This document shows, piece after piece, positions 18,013-27,190 of a stretch of 64,000 nt of DNA; position 1 is the stretch's first letter; every line of letters starts with the position of its first letter. Where the stretch lies: NCBI RefSeq assembly GCF_001424045.1, contig NZ_LMQB01000025.1, positions 26,010 to 90,009 of the forward strand. Reading direction: 5' to 3'. The position numbers were made by a program, and so were the translations under genes. The notes under the pieces are model-generated. The model was not told the origin of the DNA. It saw only the letters and a program-made list of their open reading frames with translations, and made no database searches. This DNA is from Rhizobium sp. Leaf371. Its GTDB lineage: Bacteria > Pseudomonadota > Alphaproteobacteria > Rhizobiales > Rhizobiaceae.

Positions 18013-20204
18013 GGTCTTGCTGCCTCCTTCTTGGCGGGAGTGGCTGCGTCCTTCGGCCCGCCGAGGCTTCGGAAGAAGTAGAAGAGACCGCGATTGGTTT
18101 GAAAGAGCGCGATCGCGAAGAAACTGATCGTGCCGCGAATGAGGCCGGGGTTGCGCCGTCGGCCCATCTGGAATTCGGTCCATTGTGCCGAGTTTGCAAA
18201 GATGATGTCGGCGAGCAGCCGGCGTTCTTCCGGTTCCCGCGGCGCGAACGTGCAGCCGACGAGCACGAAGCCATCGCCCCGTGCGCTACGGACGATCTTG
18301 ACCGGCATGGAGGACGGTGCGCCCGGACTGAACGTCTCGACGCGGATCTCCTCCATCGTCCCCTCCGTCAGCGGCTGCATGGAACGATCGTAGACATGGA
18401 CGAGAAGTCCATTGACCGAGACGTTCTCGATGATGCCCGGAAGCCACTGATCGCCGACCTTGAACTCGCATCGGCGCTTGACGTTGACCCGCCTGGACGA
18501 CGATTTTTCGCCGCGTTCGGACACCACGCCAAGGGCACAGCCGGCGAAGATGAGGTTGAGCAGGTTCCAGCCCGCGACGACCAGCGTCACGTCGGATTTA
18601 TACGGCTCGGCATAGATCTTGTAGAACGACATGGCGGTGGCGATGAGGAGCACGCCGAAGATGACGAAAAACGGCCGGCTGATCTCCGAAAGTCGATTGG
18701 TGCTGATCGACTCGTCCTTCGCCGTGACCTTGAAAGTGGGCTTTGACGGATTGAAGATCACCGAAATAACGGCCGGCAAGAGGTGTACGGTCTGCACATA
18801 CTCGTAGAGCTCGGAGATCCACGGCCAGCGGAAGCGACCGTAGAGATAGTTCTGCATGAGCAGGTTCACGAGCATGTAGGTGGTCGTATAGGCCAGGAAC
18901 TCGCCGCCGGAGCCGACGAAGATTTCCAGATCGAAGAAGATGTAGAACAGCGGGGCGAACAGGAAGACTGTGCGCGGAAACGGGAACAGCCAGAACAGCG
19001 TCGAGGACATGTAGCAAAGCCGCTGCGGCATGGAGAGGCCGCGCTTGAACAGCGGCATGCGGAACATGAGGATCTGCATCATGCCCTGCGCCCAGCGACT
19101 GCGCTGGCCGATGAAGCTTGCGAAGGTCGCCGGCTGGAGACCGGCGATCAGCGGCTTGTCGACATAGACGCTGTTCCAGCCGCGGGCGTGCAGCGCAAGC
19201 GCCGTCTCGCAGTCCTCGGTGATGCTGATGCCGCTGAAGCCGTTGGTGTCTTCGAGCGCACGCCGGTTGAGCACGGCCGCCGAGCCGCAGAAGAAGGCGG
19301 CGTTCCATTTATCCAGCCCGCGCTGGATGATGCCGTAGAACATTTCGTTCTCGCTCGGCATCTTGTTGAAGGTTTGCAGGTTCCGCTCGATCGGATCGGG
19401 ATTGAGGAAGAAGTGCGGCGTCTGAACGAGAAAGAGACGCGGATCCTCCTCGAAATAGCCGACCGTCTCGCGCAGGAAGTCGCGCGCCGGCGCATGGTCG
19501 GCATCGAAGACGGTGATCAGGTCGCCCTGGGAATGGCGCATGCCGTTGTTCAGATTGCCGGCCTTGGCATGTTCGTTGCGATCGCGCGTCAGGTAGTTCG
19601 CATCGAGGTTGCGGCAGAGTTCTTTCAACTCCTCGTGGCGGCGCTGGGCGGCCTGGCTGTCGGGAATGCTGGCCGCGTTCCGCTTCTGCAGCGTGCCGCC
19701 GTCGTCCAGAAGCCAGACGGTCAGCTTTTCCGGCGGATAGTCCATGTTCTTGGCAGCCGCGAGCGTATTGGCCAGCAGGTCGGCGTCCTCGTTATAGGTC
19801 GGGATGAAGACATCGACCGACGGCGCGTAATCCGGCGAGCCCGGGCGCGGCCTGTTCGGCGGAAGCGGCATGGAAACGATGAACAGGCTGAGGGCCAGCA
19901 TCGCCACGCTGTACATTTCCGCCAGGTAGAGCAGAAAGCCCGGAATGAAGTTCTCGAGCTGGTTGACGGGCGGCAGCGTGCTGGTGGTGCGCCAGTAGAC
20001 GTAGCGCAGCACGATGGCGGTTCCGAAACCGAGGCCGATGAGGCGCCAGTTGCCCTCCGCCTTTAGCATTTTCAGCACGGCGAGAAGCGCCATGCAGAGA
20101 AAGGCGGCAACCAGATGGGTCTGGAGGCTGACCGGCAGTGTCGTGATCGCCACGATGACGATCGACATGCAGATCCACGCGACGACGATAAGCGCCTTGG
20201 CCAT
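18009..20204 (-). CDS. bcsA: Cellulose synthase catalytic subunit BcsA
   Basis: A 731-residue processive GT2 enzyme making beta-1,4-glucan from UDP-glucose at the inner membrane. Residues visible: Asp168 in LLDDGG, FDADH (233-237), the catalytic base in TED (329-331) and QRSRW (367-371). Four membrane helices precede the GT domain and several follow it. The C-terminal PilZ region (about 560-660) should bind c-di-GMP, but its signature is degenerate: RRVNVKRR gives RxxxK rather than RxxxR, and NVSVNG has Asn594 where DxSxxG has Asp. ATG at 20204 begins the first membrane segment; the longer upstream reading is proline/arginine-rich and unlikely. Confidence 0.95.
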   Translation of the reverse strand: MAKALIVVAWICMSIVIVAITTLPVSLQTHLVAAFLCMALLAVLKMLKAEGNWRLIGLGFGTAIVLRYVYWRTTSTLPPVNQLENFIPGFLLYLAEMYSVAMLALSLFIVSMPLPPNRPRPGSPDYAPSVDVFIPTYNEDADLLANTLAAAKNMDYPPEKLTVWLLDDGGTLQKRNAASIPDSQAAQRRHEELKELCRNLDANYLTRDRNEHAKAGNLNNGMRHSQGDLITVFDADHAPARDFLRETVGYFEEDPRLFLVQTPHFFLNPDPIERNLQTFNKMPSENEMFYGIIQRGLDKWNAAFFCGSAAVLNRRALEDTNGFSGISITEDCETALALHARGWNSVYVDKPLIAGLQPATFASFIGQRSRWAQGMMQILMFRMPLFKRGLSMPQRLCYMSSTLFWLFPFPRTVFLFAPLFYIFFDLEIFVGSGGEFLAYTTTYMLVNLLMQNYLYGRFRWPWISELYEYVQTVHLLPAVISVIFNPSKPTFKVTAKDESISTNRLSEISRPFFVIFGVLLIATAMSFYKIYAEPYKSDVTLVVAGWNLLNLIFAGCALGVVSERGEKSSSRRVNVKRRCEFKVGDQWLPGIIENVSVNGLLVHVYDRSMQPLTEGTMEEIRVETFSPGAPSSMPVKIVRSARGDGFVLVGCTFAPREPEERRLLADIIFANSAQWTEFQMGRRRNPGLIRGTISFFAIALFQTNRGLFYFFRSLGGPKDAATPAKKEAARP

Positions 20205-20250
20205 GATCCTAGTTTTCCTGTCCCGAAGTGTGCTGGATACGGCGCATGGA

Positions 20251-21354
20251 TTACATTTTCCTGGTGCAGGAGCTGGTCGGGGAAATCGTGCAGGGAACGG
20301 CCGGAATGACAGGCCGTGCCTGAAGCGCGGACGCCTTGGCGGTGCGCGCGGCATCGTTGTCGTTCAGCTGGCTCGTCGGCCGGGTCAGCGGAGGCGGCAG
20401 GATTGTCGGACCCGGCACGACCGCAGACGCCGGCTGGCCGGCACTTGCGGCGGGTGTGGTCGAAAGCATGTTCGGTGCGGGGATGGCGACCGAGGGAACC
20501 GACGGTCGGATGGCTTGAACGCGGGCAGCTGCGGGCCGCGTGTTCTGGCTTCCCAGCCTGCGCAGGGCAGGCCGCATGGGCGCGACATCGGACACGGCCG
20601 GTGCAGCGGACAGCGGCTGAAGCCTGGAACCCGCGCCGGCGGCATAGATCGGCCGGCCGAGCTGGCCGACGGAAGGGTCGAGAGGCGGCACGTTGCCATA
20701 GGGGTTCCAGCCGACGCTGTCGAACGCCCCGGTCAGCGTATAATTGTACATCACCGACAGCAATTCATCGCGCGAGGCGCCGGTCTGGCAGAAACGGACG
20801 CGCGTCTGGATCCTGCCGAGATAGCGGAAGGTGCGCACGAGATTGTCCGAAGCCCTGATCTGCTGCCATCCATAGAGGCAGGCATCGCCCGAACCTTCGT
20901 TCGTTCCGTATGCGTATGCAAATGCGCCGTAATTGTTCTGCACGAAGCTCGGGGAGATGCTCATGCGGATGGTCGGAAACTCCGTCCGCATCTCACCCAC
21001 CGCCTGTCCCGTCGTCATGATCCGGGTCGAAAGCGGCGATGCGCCGGCAAACGAGGTGGAGGACGGACCGAAGTAGCGAACCTGGATGTAGTTCTGGCCC
21101 TGACCGCGGGCATCGGTGCCGAGAAAGATGTCCTGCTGGACCGCGTTGGAGAAGTTGCGCTCTATCACGCTCACGATGGCGGGGCCACCGGGTGGCGGAA
21201 ACGCCAGTGCCTTCTCGGTTGCGACCTCGGTCGGTGCCGAGGACACTTTCAGTCCGCCCGTCTGCGTGCAGCTCGAGAGCGCCAGAGCACCAAAGGCCAG
21301 AAACGCGCCCTGCATGGCCGTTCTTCCTGCGATTGCGAGAGCCGTATGAAACAT
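20251..21354 (-). CDS. bcsN: Cellulose biosynthesis lipoprotein BcsN
   Basis: A 367-residue protein, first in the rhizobial-type cellulose operon and 46 bp upstream of bcsA. The N-terminus has a lipoprotein signal with lipobox LSSC, so it is probably lipid-anchored in the envelope. The middle (SVIERNFSNAVQQDIFLGTD and YIQVRYFGP) matches the BcsN family as I recall it; the C-terminal third is Pro/Ala-rich and likely disordered. BcsN is associated with alphaproteobacterial cellulose operons, with no defined biochemical role. The start is uncertain: ATG at 21354 is preferred because it gives a positive charge before the hydrophobic core; ATG at 21399 and a later Met are alternatives. Confidence 0.85.
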   Translation of the reverse strand: MFHTALAIAGRTAMQGAFLAFGALALSSCTQTGGLKVSSAPTEVATEKALAFPPPGGPAIVSVIERNFSNAVQQDIFLGTDARGQGQNYIQVRYFGPSSTSFAGASPLSTRIMTTGQAVGEMRTEFPTIRMSISPSFVQNNYGAFAYAYGTNEGSGDACLYGWQQIRASDNLVRTFRYLGRIQTRVRFCQTGASRDELLSVMYNYTLTGAFDSVGWNPYGNVPPLDPSVGQLGRPIYAAGAGSRLQPLSAAPAVSDVAPMRPALRRLGSQNTRPAAARVQAIRPSVPSVAIPAPNMLSTTPAASAGQPASAVVPGPTILPPPLTRPTSQLNDNDAARTAKASALQARPVIPAVPCTISPTSSCTRKM

Positions 21355-21684
21355 GTGCGCGGTGCATCCAGTGATGGAATCAGTGTTCGTCGGCCTCATT
21401 TCTAGCGGGTGGAGTTAATGTTCGGTAAATCTTTTTTCATGTGTTGCGCAGATACGCACCGAGACCGATGATTTCCTGTCGCGTCGTGACCAAGAAGCCA
21501 CGCTAAAGGCGCTTGACGACCGGAAAAAATGCTGTTCGGGGCTCCCCGTGTTACGAACCGAGAAATGGGAGGGGCTCGAAGCGAACGGGTATTCTCTCCA
21601 CGCAGGTCATTGCCGTCTTTTGAAGCCCGCGCGATGAACCGAAAAGTTGCGCGTTCGAACGGTCGAACGTACCGACGTCTGCGA
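21355..21684. other. Region upstream of bcsN
   Basis: 330 bp that should hold the cellulose operon promoter. A small inverted repeat, CGTTCGA (21652-21658) and TCGAACG (21663-21669), lies near the distal end. It is either a terminator-like element after the upstream small gene or an operator. No convincing coding sequence or sigma-70 promoter was identified. Confidence 0.5.
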
Positions 21685-21855
21685 CTATTGTGCGCCGGTG
21701 GTCGGCCCCGGATTGTTCGGCATCGTCTGTGCCGGTGCCTGCCTTGCACTGCCGCCCGCAGGATCTCGCTGAGATGGGCTCATCACCAGCCAGCCGATCG
21801 CGAACATGATCACGACAAGAATGGCGATGCTGAGGGCTGTCCGGTTCAACGTCAT
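21685..21855 (-). CDS. Small single-pass membrane protein
   Basis: 56 residues: an N-terminal membrane helix (SIAILVVIMFAIGWLVM) then a hydrophilic Pro/Gly/Gln tail. It starts 5 bp after the stop of the equally small gene upstream, forming a two-gene unit pointing toward the cellulose operon. It resembles the small protein at 62428-62628: both begin with LNR plus a hydrophobic stretch ending in W-x-VM-x-SP and a proline-rich tail. The function is unknown. Confidence 0.6.
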   Translation of the reverse strand: MTLNRTALSIAILVVIMFAIGWLVMSPSQRDPAGGSARQAPAQTMPNNPGPTTGAQ

Positions 21856-21860
21856 GACGT

Positions 21861-22022
21861 CTAGCCCTTTTCGGCCTGATCGGCTGTCACGACATTCGCC
21901 TTGGGATCGATGCGCCCTGCGGCATCCTCCACACGGGTCGCGGCGGCGTAGACGAACAGGACGCAGATCAGGGACATGGCCAGGACCACGATGACGGATT
22001 GGTTTCCGGTGCGAACTCTCAT
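21861..22022 (-). CDS. Small single-pass membrane protein
   Basis: 53 residues (from MRVRTGNQ) with one membrane helix (SVIVVLAMSLICVLFVYAAA) and a short acidic/polar C-terminus. The gene is followed after 5 bp by another small membrane-protein gene. The start is uncertain; an in-frame ATG at 22037 would add five residues, and neither has a clear ribosome site. It is divergent from the RTX-type gene. The function is unknown. Confidence 0.5.
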   Translation of the reverse strand: MRVRTGNQSVIVVLAMSLICVLFVYAAATRVEDAAGRIDPKANVVTADQAEKG

Positions 22023-22211
22023 GACGGGGAAAGGCATCCGCGCACCGTAAGTTCCCGTTGGGTGCAAGCTTGTGGCGTCCAGCGTTAAGCACGTCGCACA
22101 GTTCTCGCAGAAAATGCGGACGCCGACACGATTTGGGGAGGTGTGACGGTCGATTCACGAACGGTTGTCATGTAAGGACTTTCAGACCGATAAAACGAGT
22201 GGCACGCCGCG

Positions 22212-23870
22212 ATGGCATTCAGGTTTCTGACCAAGAGCACGAAGACCAGTGTCAGCTTCACCGAAGCCGATACGAAACTGGTGCTTGTGAAGGATGTTAC
22301 GATCAGCGTGACGGGCAGCGGCATCGTCGCGTCCGGTCTGGCGATGTCGCGCGACGTCGTGATCGACGGCAAGGTTTCGGCCGGAGCATCCGGCGTCCTG
22401 TTCGGTGCGGCGAATGCCGGCGATCTCGATGGTTCCGTCGTCGTCTCGAGAACCGGCTCCATCGCTGCCGGCACCTTCGGGATCTCGGCCACGGCGGTCG
22501 GGATGGATCTCGTCAATCGTGGCAGCCTTGCCGGCAAGCAGGCCGGCATCAACGTGGTCGGCAGCAAGGCGAATGTCGCCAATGAATCCAGCATCACATC
22601 GTCCGCGGGCAGCGCGGTTCTGGTAAAGGGTGCGGCGGCGATGGTGGTCAACAACGGCAAGATGGCCGGGCAGCTCGATGCCCTCAAGCTTTCCGGCGAT
22701 CGCATCGTCATGACCAACAACAAGGACATCTCGTCTGCCACCGCTGCCGGCATCGTGGTCGATGGCGTCGGGACGATCGTCACCAACAACGGGTCGATCT
22801 CCACGCGCGGCAATGGCGTGACGGCCACCGGGGCCTCCGAGATCATCACGAACAACGGAACGGTGAACAGCGGTACGACGGCGATCGCGGCGAAGGGCAA
22901 GAATGCCATCGTCACGAATTCCGGGATCTTGCAGGCGAGTGGCGACGGCATCGTGCTTTCCGGCGCCAAGGGGACGGTAACGAGTACGAAGACGATCGCG
23001 GTCGGCGGCATCGCCATCCACGTCATCGCCGACGACGCGATCGTCAACAACCGGGGCTCCTTGACCGGTGCCGTCGGCATCTCGGTCGACGGAGACTCCG
23101 CGCGCGGCGCCAACAGCGGCACGATTTCCGCCTCAAAGGGCAGCGCCGTCGATTTTACCAAGGCCGATCAATCCAGCTTCAACAATAGCGGCGTTCTGTC
23201 GGCGACCTCGGGCATCACGTTCAAGGGTGGTGACGGCCAGCAGTCGGTGACCAACAGCGGCACCCTGAAGGGCGACGTGCTGCTGGGCGGTGGCAACGAT
23301 TATTTCGACGGTCGCGCCGGAACGGTCACGGGCAAGGTTGCGGGCGGCACCGGCAATGACACCTACGTCATCGACAATGCGCGCACCCTCCTGGTCGAAG
23401 CCAAGACTGCCGGAAACGATCTCGTCATCTCCCATGTCAGCTACACGCTGGCGGACAATTTCGAATTTCTGACGCTCGGTGGCACCGCAGCCGTCAACGG
23501 GGCCGGCAATGGGCTTGCCAACCAGATCCACGGAAACAGCGCCGCCAACCGGATCGACGGCAAGGCCGGCAACGACATGATCTGGGGCCATCGTGGCGCG
23601 GACACGCTGACGGGCGGTGCCGGCAGCGACCATTTCGTGTTTTCGACCGGCGACGGCCGCGACGTGATCACGGATTTTGCGGCCAGCGGCTCGACCCATG
23701 ACATTCTCGACCTGACCACCGTCAAGGCGATCACGGATTTCGCCGACCTGATGAAAAACCACGCCCGGCAGGTCGGCAGCGATGTGATGATCGATGCCAC
23801 CGGCGGCGACAGCATCCTGCTCAAGAATGTGAAGCTCGGCCATCTCGACAAGGGCGACTTCTTCTTTTGA
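22212..23870 (+). CDS. Beta-helix / RTX calcium-binding secreted protein
   Basis: A 552-residue protein. Residues about 10-350 are short imperfect repeats built around VxNNGxI/NSGxL turns (for example TNNGSISTRGNGVTATG), which suggests a right-handed beta-helix. Residues about 355-480 contain RTX nonapeptides (GGGNDYFDG, GGTGNDTYVID, GKAGNDMIWG, GGAGSDHFVF), ending in a hydrophobic/aspartate tail (KLGHLDKGDFFF) like type I secretion substrates. There is no N-terminal signal peptide. It would be exported by a type I system and fold with calcium outside the cell. No type I exporter genes lie in the window. The role may be adhesion or surface coating; no enzyme motif was seen. Confidence 0.85.
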   Translation: MAFRFLTKSTKTSVSFTEADTKLVLVKDVTISVTGSGIVASGLAMSRDVVIDGKVSAGASGVLFGAANAGDLDGSVVVSRTGSIAAGTFGISATAVGMDLVNRGSLAGKQAGINVVGSKANVANESSITSSAGSAVLVKGAAAMVVNNGKMAGQLDALKLSGDRIVMTNNKDISSATAAGIVVDGVGTIVTNNGSISTRGNGVTATGASEIITNNGTVNSGTTAIAAKGKNAIVTNSGILQASGDGIVLSGAKGTVTSTKTIAVGGIAIHVIADDAIVNNRGSLTGAVGISVDGDSARGANSGTISASKGSAVDFTKADQSSFNNSGVLSATSGITFKGGDGQQSVTNSGTLKGDVLLGGGNDYFDGRAGTVTGKVAGGTGNDTYVIDNARTLLVEAKTAGNDLVISHVSYTLADNFEFLTLGGTAAVNGAGNGLANQIHGNSAANRIDGKAGNDMIWGHRGADTLTGGAGSDHFVFSTGDGRDVITDFAASGSTHDILDLTTVKAITDFADLMKNHARQVGSDVMIDATGGDSILLKNVKLGHLDKGDFFF

Positions 23871-23892
23871 GCTTTCCAGGCATGCGGGCCTC

Positions 23893-24942
23893 TCAGGCTG
23901 CGGCGCGCTGGAGCATTCCGAACAGGTCGCGCGGATCGTCGGGATCGGCGATGATGTCGATCTGCTGGAAGAAATCGGTTCCGGCCAGTGCGGCACGCAC
24001 GTAGCGCAGCGCGGAAAAATCCTCCACGGCAAAGCCGACGCTGTCGAACAGCGTGATCTGCCGCGCGTCTTTCCTGCCGGCAGCTTCGCCCCGAACGACA
24101 CGCCAAAGCTCCGTCACCGGGTAATCCGGCGCCATCTGCTGGATTTCGCCTTCGACCCGGGTCTGCGGCGGATATTCCACGAAGGTGTCGGCGCGCAGCA
24201 GGATGTCCCGATGCAGCTCCGTCTTTCCCGGACAATCCCCGCCGATCGCGTTGATGTGCACGCCGCTGCCGATCATATTGTCGGTCAGGATGGTCGCATA
24301 CTGCTTGTCCGCCGTGCAGGTGGTGATGATGCCGGCACCCTCGATCGCCTGCTCGGCGCTTTCGCAAGCGTGGAGCTTGAGGCCTGAGCCGGTGAGATTG
24401 CGCACGGCCTTCTCGGTTGCCCGCCTGTCGATGTCGAAAAGACGGATGTCGGTGATGCCGAGGACGGCCTTCATCGCCAGGGCTTGGAATTCGGCCTGCG
24501 CGCCATTGCCGATCATCGCCATCACCCGCGTGTCCTTCGGCGCGAGATGCCGGGCGGCCATGGCGGAGGTCGCGGCTGTGCGCAGGGCCGTCAGCAGCGT
24601 CATTTCCGTCATCAGCACGGGATAGCCGGTCGCCACATCCGCCAGCAGGCCGAATGCCGTGACGGTCTGCAGGCCTGCAGCCATATTCTTCGGATGCCCG
24701 TTCACGTATTTGAAGCCATAGATTTCGCCGTCCGATGTCGGCATCAGCTCGATTACGCCCTCTCGGGAATGCGATGCGATCCGCGGCGTCTTGTCGAACA
24801 CCTCCCAGCGCCGGAAGTCGTCTTCGATCGTGTCGGTCAGTTCGCGGAGAACGCGCTCGATGCCGAGATGGTGGACGAGCCGCATCATGTTCTCGACGCT
24901 GACGAAGGGGATCAGGGCCTTTTCGGATGGCAGGGCGGACAT
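23893..24942 (-). CDS. ocd: Ornithine cyclodeaminase
   Basis: A 349-residue NAD-dependent enzyme of the ornithine cyclodeaminase/mu-crystallin family, converting L-ornithine to L-proline plus ammonia. The dinucleotide-binding region is visible (VMAMIGNGAQAEFQALA), as are GGDCPGKTEL and the upstream TALRTAATSAMAARHLA. The length matches the long form found in rhizobia and pseudomonads. The ATG is preceded by GAGGAAA. It lies 124 bp downstream of an AraC regulator on the same strand and converges with the RTX gene. Confidence 0.9.
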   Translation of the reverse strand: MSALPSEKALIPFVSVENMMRLVHHLGIERVLRELTDTIEDDFRRWEVFDKTPRIASHSREGVIELMPTSDGEIYGFKYVNGHPKNMAAGLQTVTAFGLLADVATGYPVLMTEMTLLTALRTAATSAMAARHLAPKDTRVMAMIGNGAQAEFQALAMKAVLGITDIRLFDIDRRATEKAVRNLTGSGLKLHACESAEQAIEGAGIITTCTADKQYATILTDNMIGSGVHINAIGGDCPGKTELHRDILLRADTFVEYPPQTRVEGEIQQMAPDYPVTELWRVVRGEAAGRKDARQITLFDSVGFAVEDFSALRYVRAALAGTDFFQQIDIIADPDDPRDLFGMLQRAAA

Positions 24943-25066
24943 GGGTTTTTCCTCGTTGCAGATACAGATCGTAGCAACCGGAAATGTTTGCCGAAACGTC
25001 GGACAATTGGCATAAATGGCTCTCACTTGAGCAGTTTGCAGGGTAAAATTGTGTATTCCGTCAATG

Positions 25067-25873
25067 TCAGCGAGAGAGAAGATACTGCCGCGGCGCGGTG
25101 CCCATCATGCGCCGGAACATGGTGGTGAAGGCCGCGATGTTCTCGTAGCCCGCATCGAGGGCAACGCTTGTGATCGAATGCCCGGCGGCCAGCCGCGGCA
25201 GCGAGGCGAACAGGCAGGCCTGCTGGCGCCACGTGACGAAGCTGACCCCGGTCTGGGCGCGAAAGAAGCGGGTGAAACTGCGGCGGCTCATGGCGAGCGT
25301 TGCCGCCCAATCATCAATGCTCGCCACGGCGCGCGGCGCCTGCAGAAAGGCGCGGCACGCATCTGCGAGCCGCGGATCGTTCGGAAAGGGCAGGCCGAGC
25401 GGCACTTCGGGCAATTGCTGCATCTCGTCCAGCAGCAGATCCATGACCAGCTCCCGTCGGCGCGGATTGGGAAAGGGCGGCGTCTCCCGCACCAGCTCGT
25501 CCATCAGGTTTGCCGCAAGCGTCGTGACGTTGACCACTTTCGGTCGCTCGACCAGCGCCAGTTGCGCATCGACATAGATCGACAGCATCTCGACCGGGCT
25601 CATGGTTTCCGATGCGTGCTCCAGGCCGGCCGGAATGATCAGGCCATGGCCCGGCGGGATCATCCAGCGCCGATCGCTGGTGCCGACGACGACGACCCCG
25701 CGACGGGCATGCCAGAGCTGCGTCTTCCGGTGCGAATGCAGGAGGCTGCGCTCGCCTTGTCGGTAGCTCCGGCCGACCGCGTAGAGCGGCTCCTGCGCCG
25801 CATCGATCCGGCTCAGGCTCTGATGGTGCTCGTCGAGATCGGCATCACTTTGGGGAAGGTCGAGGAAACGCAT
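25067..25873 (-). CDS. AraC-family transcriptional regulator
   Basis: A 268-residue regulator with an N-terminal cupin sensor (HSHRKTQLWHARRGVVVV) and a C-terminal double helix-turn-helix (LAMSRRSFTRFFRAQTG then ITSVALDAGYENIAAFTTMF). It is divergent from an Fsr-type exporter with about 108 bp between, the usual layout of this AraC subgroup with its target exporter. It may also read into ocd. ATG at 25873 is reported; an in-frame GTG adds three codons. Confidence 0.9.
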   Translation of the reverse strand: MRFLDLPQSDADLDEHHQSLSRIDAAQEPLYAVGRSYRQGERSLLHSHRKTQLWHARRGVVVVGTSDRRWMIPPGHGLIIPAGLEHASETMSPVEMLSIYVDAQLALVERPKVVNVTTLAANLMDELVRETPPFPNPRRRELVMDLLLDEMQQLPEVPLGLPFPNDPRLADACRAFLQAPRAVASIDDWAATLAMSRRSFTRFFRAQTGVSFVTWRQQACLFASLPRLAAGHSITSVALDAGYENIAAFTTMFRRMMGTAPRQYLLSR

Positions 25874-25981
25874 TTGGCCCACTCACGAAAGAAAGGGACC
25901 AGAGCGCAAAGGCAGGCCAGCGTCAAGGCCTGTAGGACATGCCAAGCGGCGCAAACGTCGGCGAGTCAGGGGAGGCGAGGT

Positions 25982-27187
25982 ATGGCGAGCGTAAACACGG
26001 AAAGCGGTGTCCGGGCGGAGACCATCACGGTTTCGATCATTGCGGCAGCAAGTTTCTGCCACATGCTGAACGACATCATGCAGTCGCTGCTGACGTCGCT
26101 TTACCCGCTGCTCAAGGAAAATTACGCGCTGGATTTCGTCCAGATCGGCCTCCTGACCTTTGCCTTCCAGGTGACGGCGTCGCTGCTGCAGCCTGTGGTC
26201 GGGGTGGTGACGGATCGCTGGCCCATGCCGTTTTCGCTGCCGGCCGCCATGCTGTCCACCTGCGCCGGCCTGTTCACGCTGGCCTATGCCCACAGCTTCG
26301 AGATGCTGGTCGTCGGCGCCTGCCTCATCGGCGTCGGTTCCGCCGTCTTCCATCCCGAGGCTTCGCGCGTTGCGCGTCTTGCATCCGGCGGACGGCACGG
26401 ACTGGCGCAATCCTTCTTTCAGGTCGGGGGCAATGCGGGAACGGCGACCGGGCCGCTTCTGGCGGCCTTCATCGTCATCCCGCGCGGACAGCAGACGCTC
26501 GCCTGGTTCTCGATCATCGCGATCGTCGGCTTCATCGTGCTGTCCTTTGTCGGCACATGGTATCTGCGTCACCGCCGGGCCAATGCCGGACGCCCGACGC
26601 TCGATCGCGCGCTGCCGCTGCCGCGCAATCAGGTTCTGTGGACGCTCGGCGTTCTCACGGTGCTCACGGCAACGAAGAATGCCTATCTCGCCAGTCTTTC
26701 CAGCTACTTCACCTTCTTTGCCATCGAGAAGTTCGGGGTCGGCGTACAGGATGCGCAGATCATGCTTTTCCTGTTTCTCGGTGCTTCTGCGGCCGGCGTC
26801 TTCTTCGGCGGGCCGATCGGCGATCGCTTCGGCGCCCGCGTCGTCATCTGGTTCTCGATCCTCGGCGTCATCCCCTTCGCGCTGATGCTGCCCTATGCCA
26901 ACCTCTTCTGGACGTCGGCCCTCGTTATCATCATCGGCTTCATCTTCTCCTCGGCCTTCTCCGCCATCGTCGTCTTCGCGCAGGAACTGGTGCCGGGCAG
27001 GGTGGGGCTGATCGCCGGCATGTTCTTCGGCTTTGCCTTCGGGTTCGGCGGTATCGGCGCGGCCGTGCTCGGCCTGTTTGCCGATCGCTACGGCATCGAG
27101 TTCGTCTACCGCCTCTGCTCCTACCTGCCGCTGCTCGGTCTGCTCACGGTCTTGCTGCCGAAGCTGCCCGGCCGCAAGCGCGCCTGA
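25982..27187 (+). CDS. fsr: MFS exporter, fosmidomycin-resistance (Fsr) type
   Basis: A 401-residue major facilitator with 12 predicted membrane helices. The N-terminus (SFCHMLNDIMQSLLTSLYPLL) and GVGSAVFHPEASRVAR are typical of Fsr, a drug exporter. GGRHGLAQSFFQVGGNAG is the helix-5 region, where GxxxGxxxGP-like packing is expected. GGGGAGGCGAGG provides a good ribosome site. The AraC gene upstream is divergent and probably its regulator. The true substrate is unknown. Confidence 0.88.
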   Translation: MASVNTESGVRAETITVSIIAAASFCHMLNDIMQSLLTSLYPLLKENYALDFVQIGLLTFAFQVTASLLQPVVGVVTDRWPMPFSLPAAMLSTCAGLFTLAYAHSFEMLVVGACLIGVGSAVFHPEASRVARLASGGRHGLAQSFFQVGGNAGTATGPLLAAFIVIPRGQQTLAWFSIIAIVGFIVLSFVGTWYLRHRRANAGRPTLDRALPLPRNQVLWTLGVLTVLTATKNAYLASLSSYFTFFAIEKFGVGVQDAQIMLFLFLGASAAGVFFGGPIGDRFGARVVIWFSILGVIPFALMLPYANLFWTSALVIIIGFIFSSAFSAIVVFAQELVPGRVGLIAGMFFGFAFGFGGIGAAVLGLFADRYGIEFVYRLCSYLPLLGLLTVLLPKLPGRKRA

Positions 27188-27190
27188 GCT

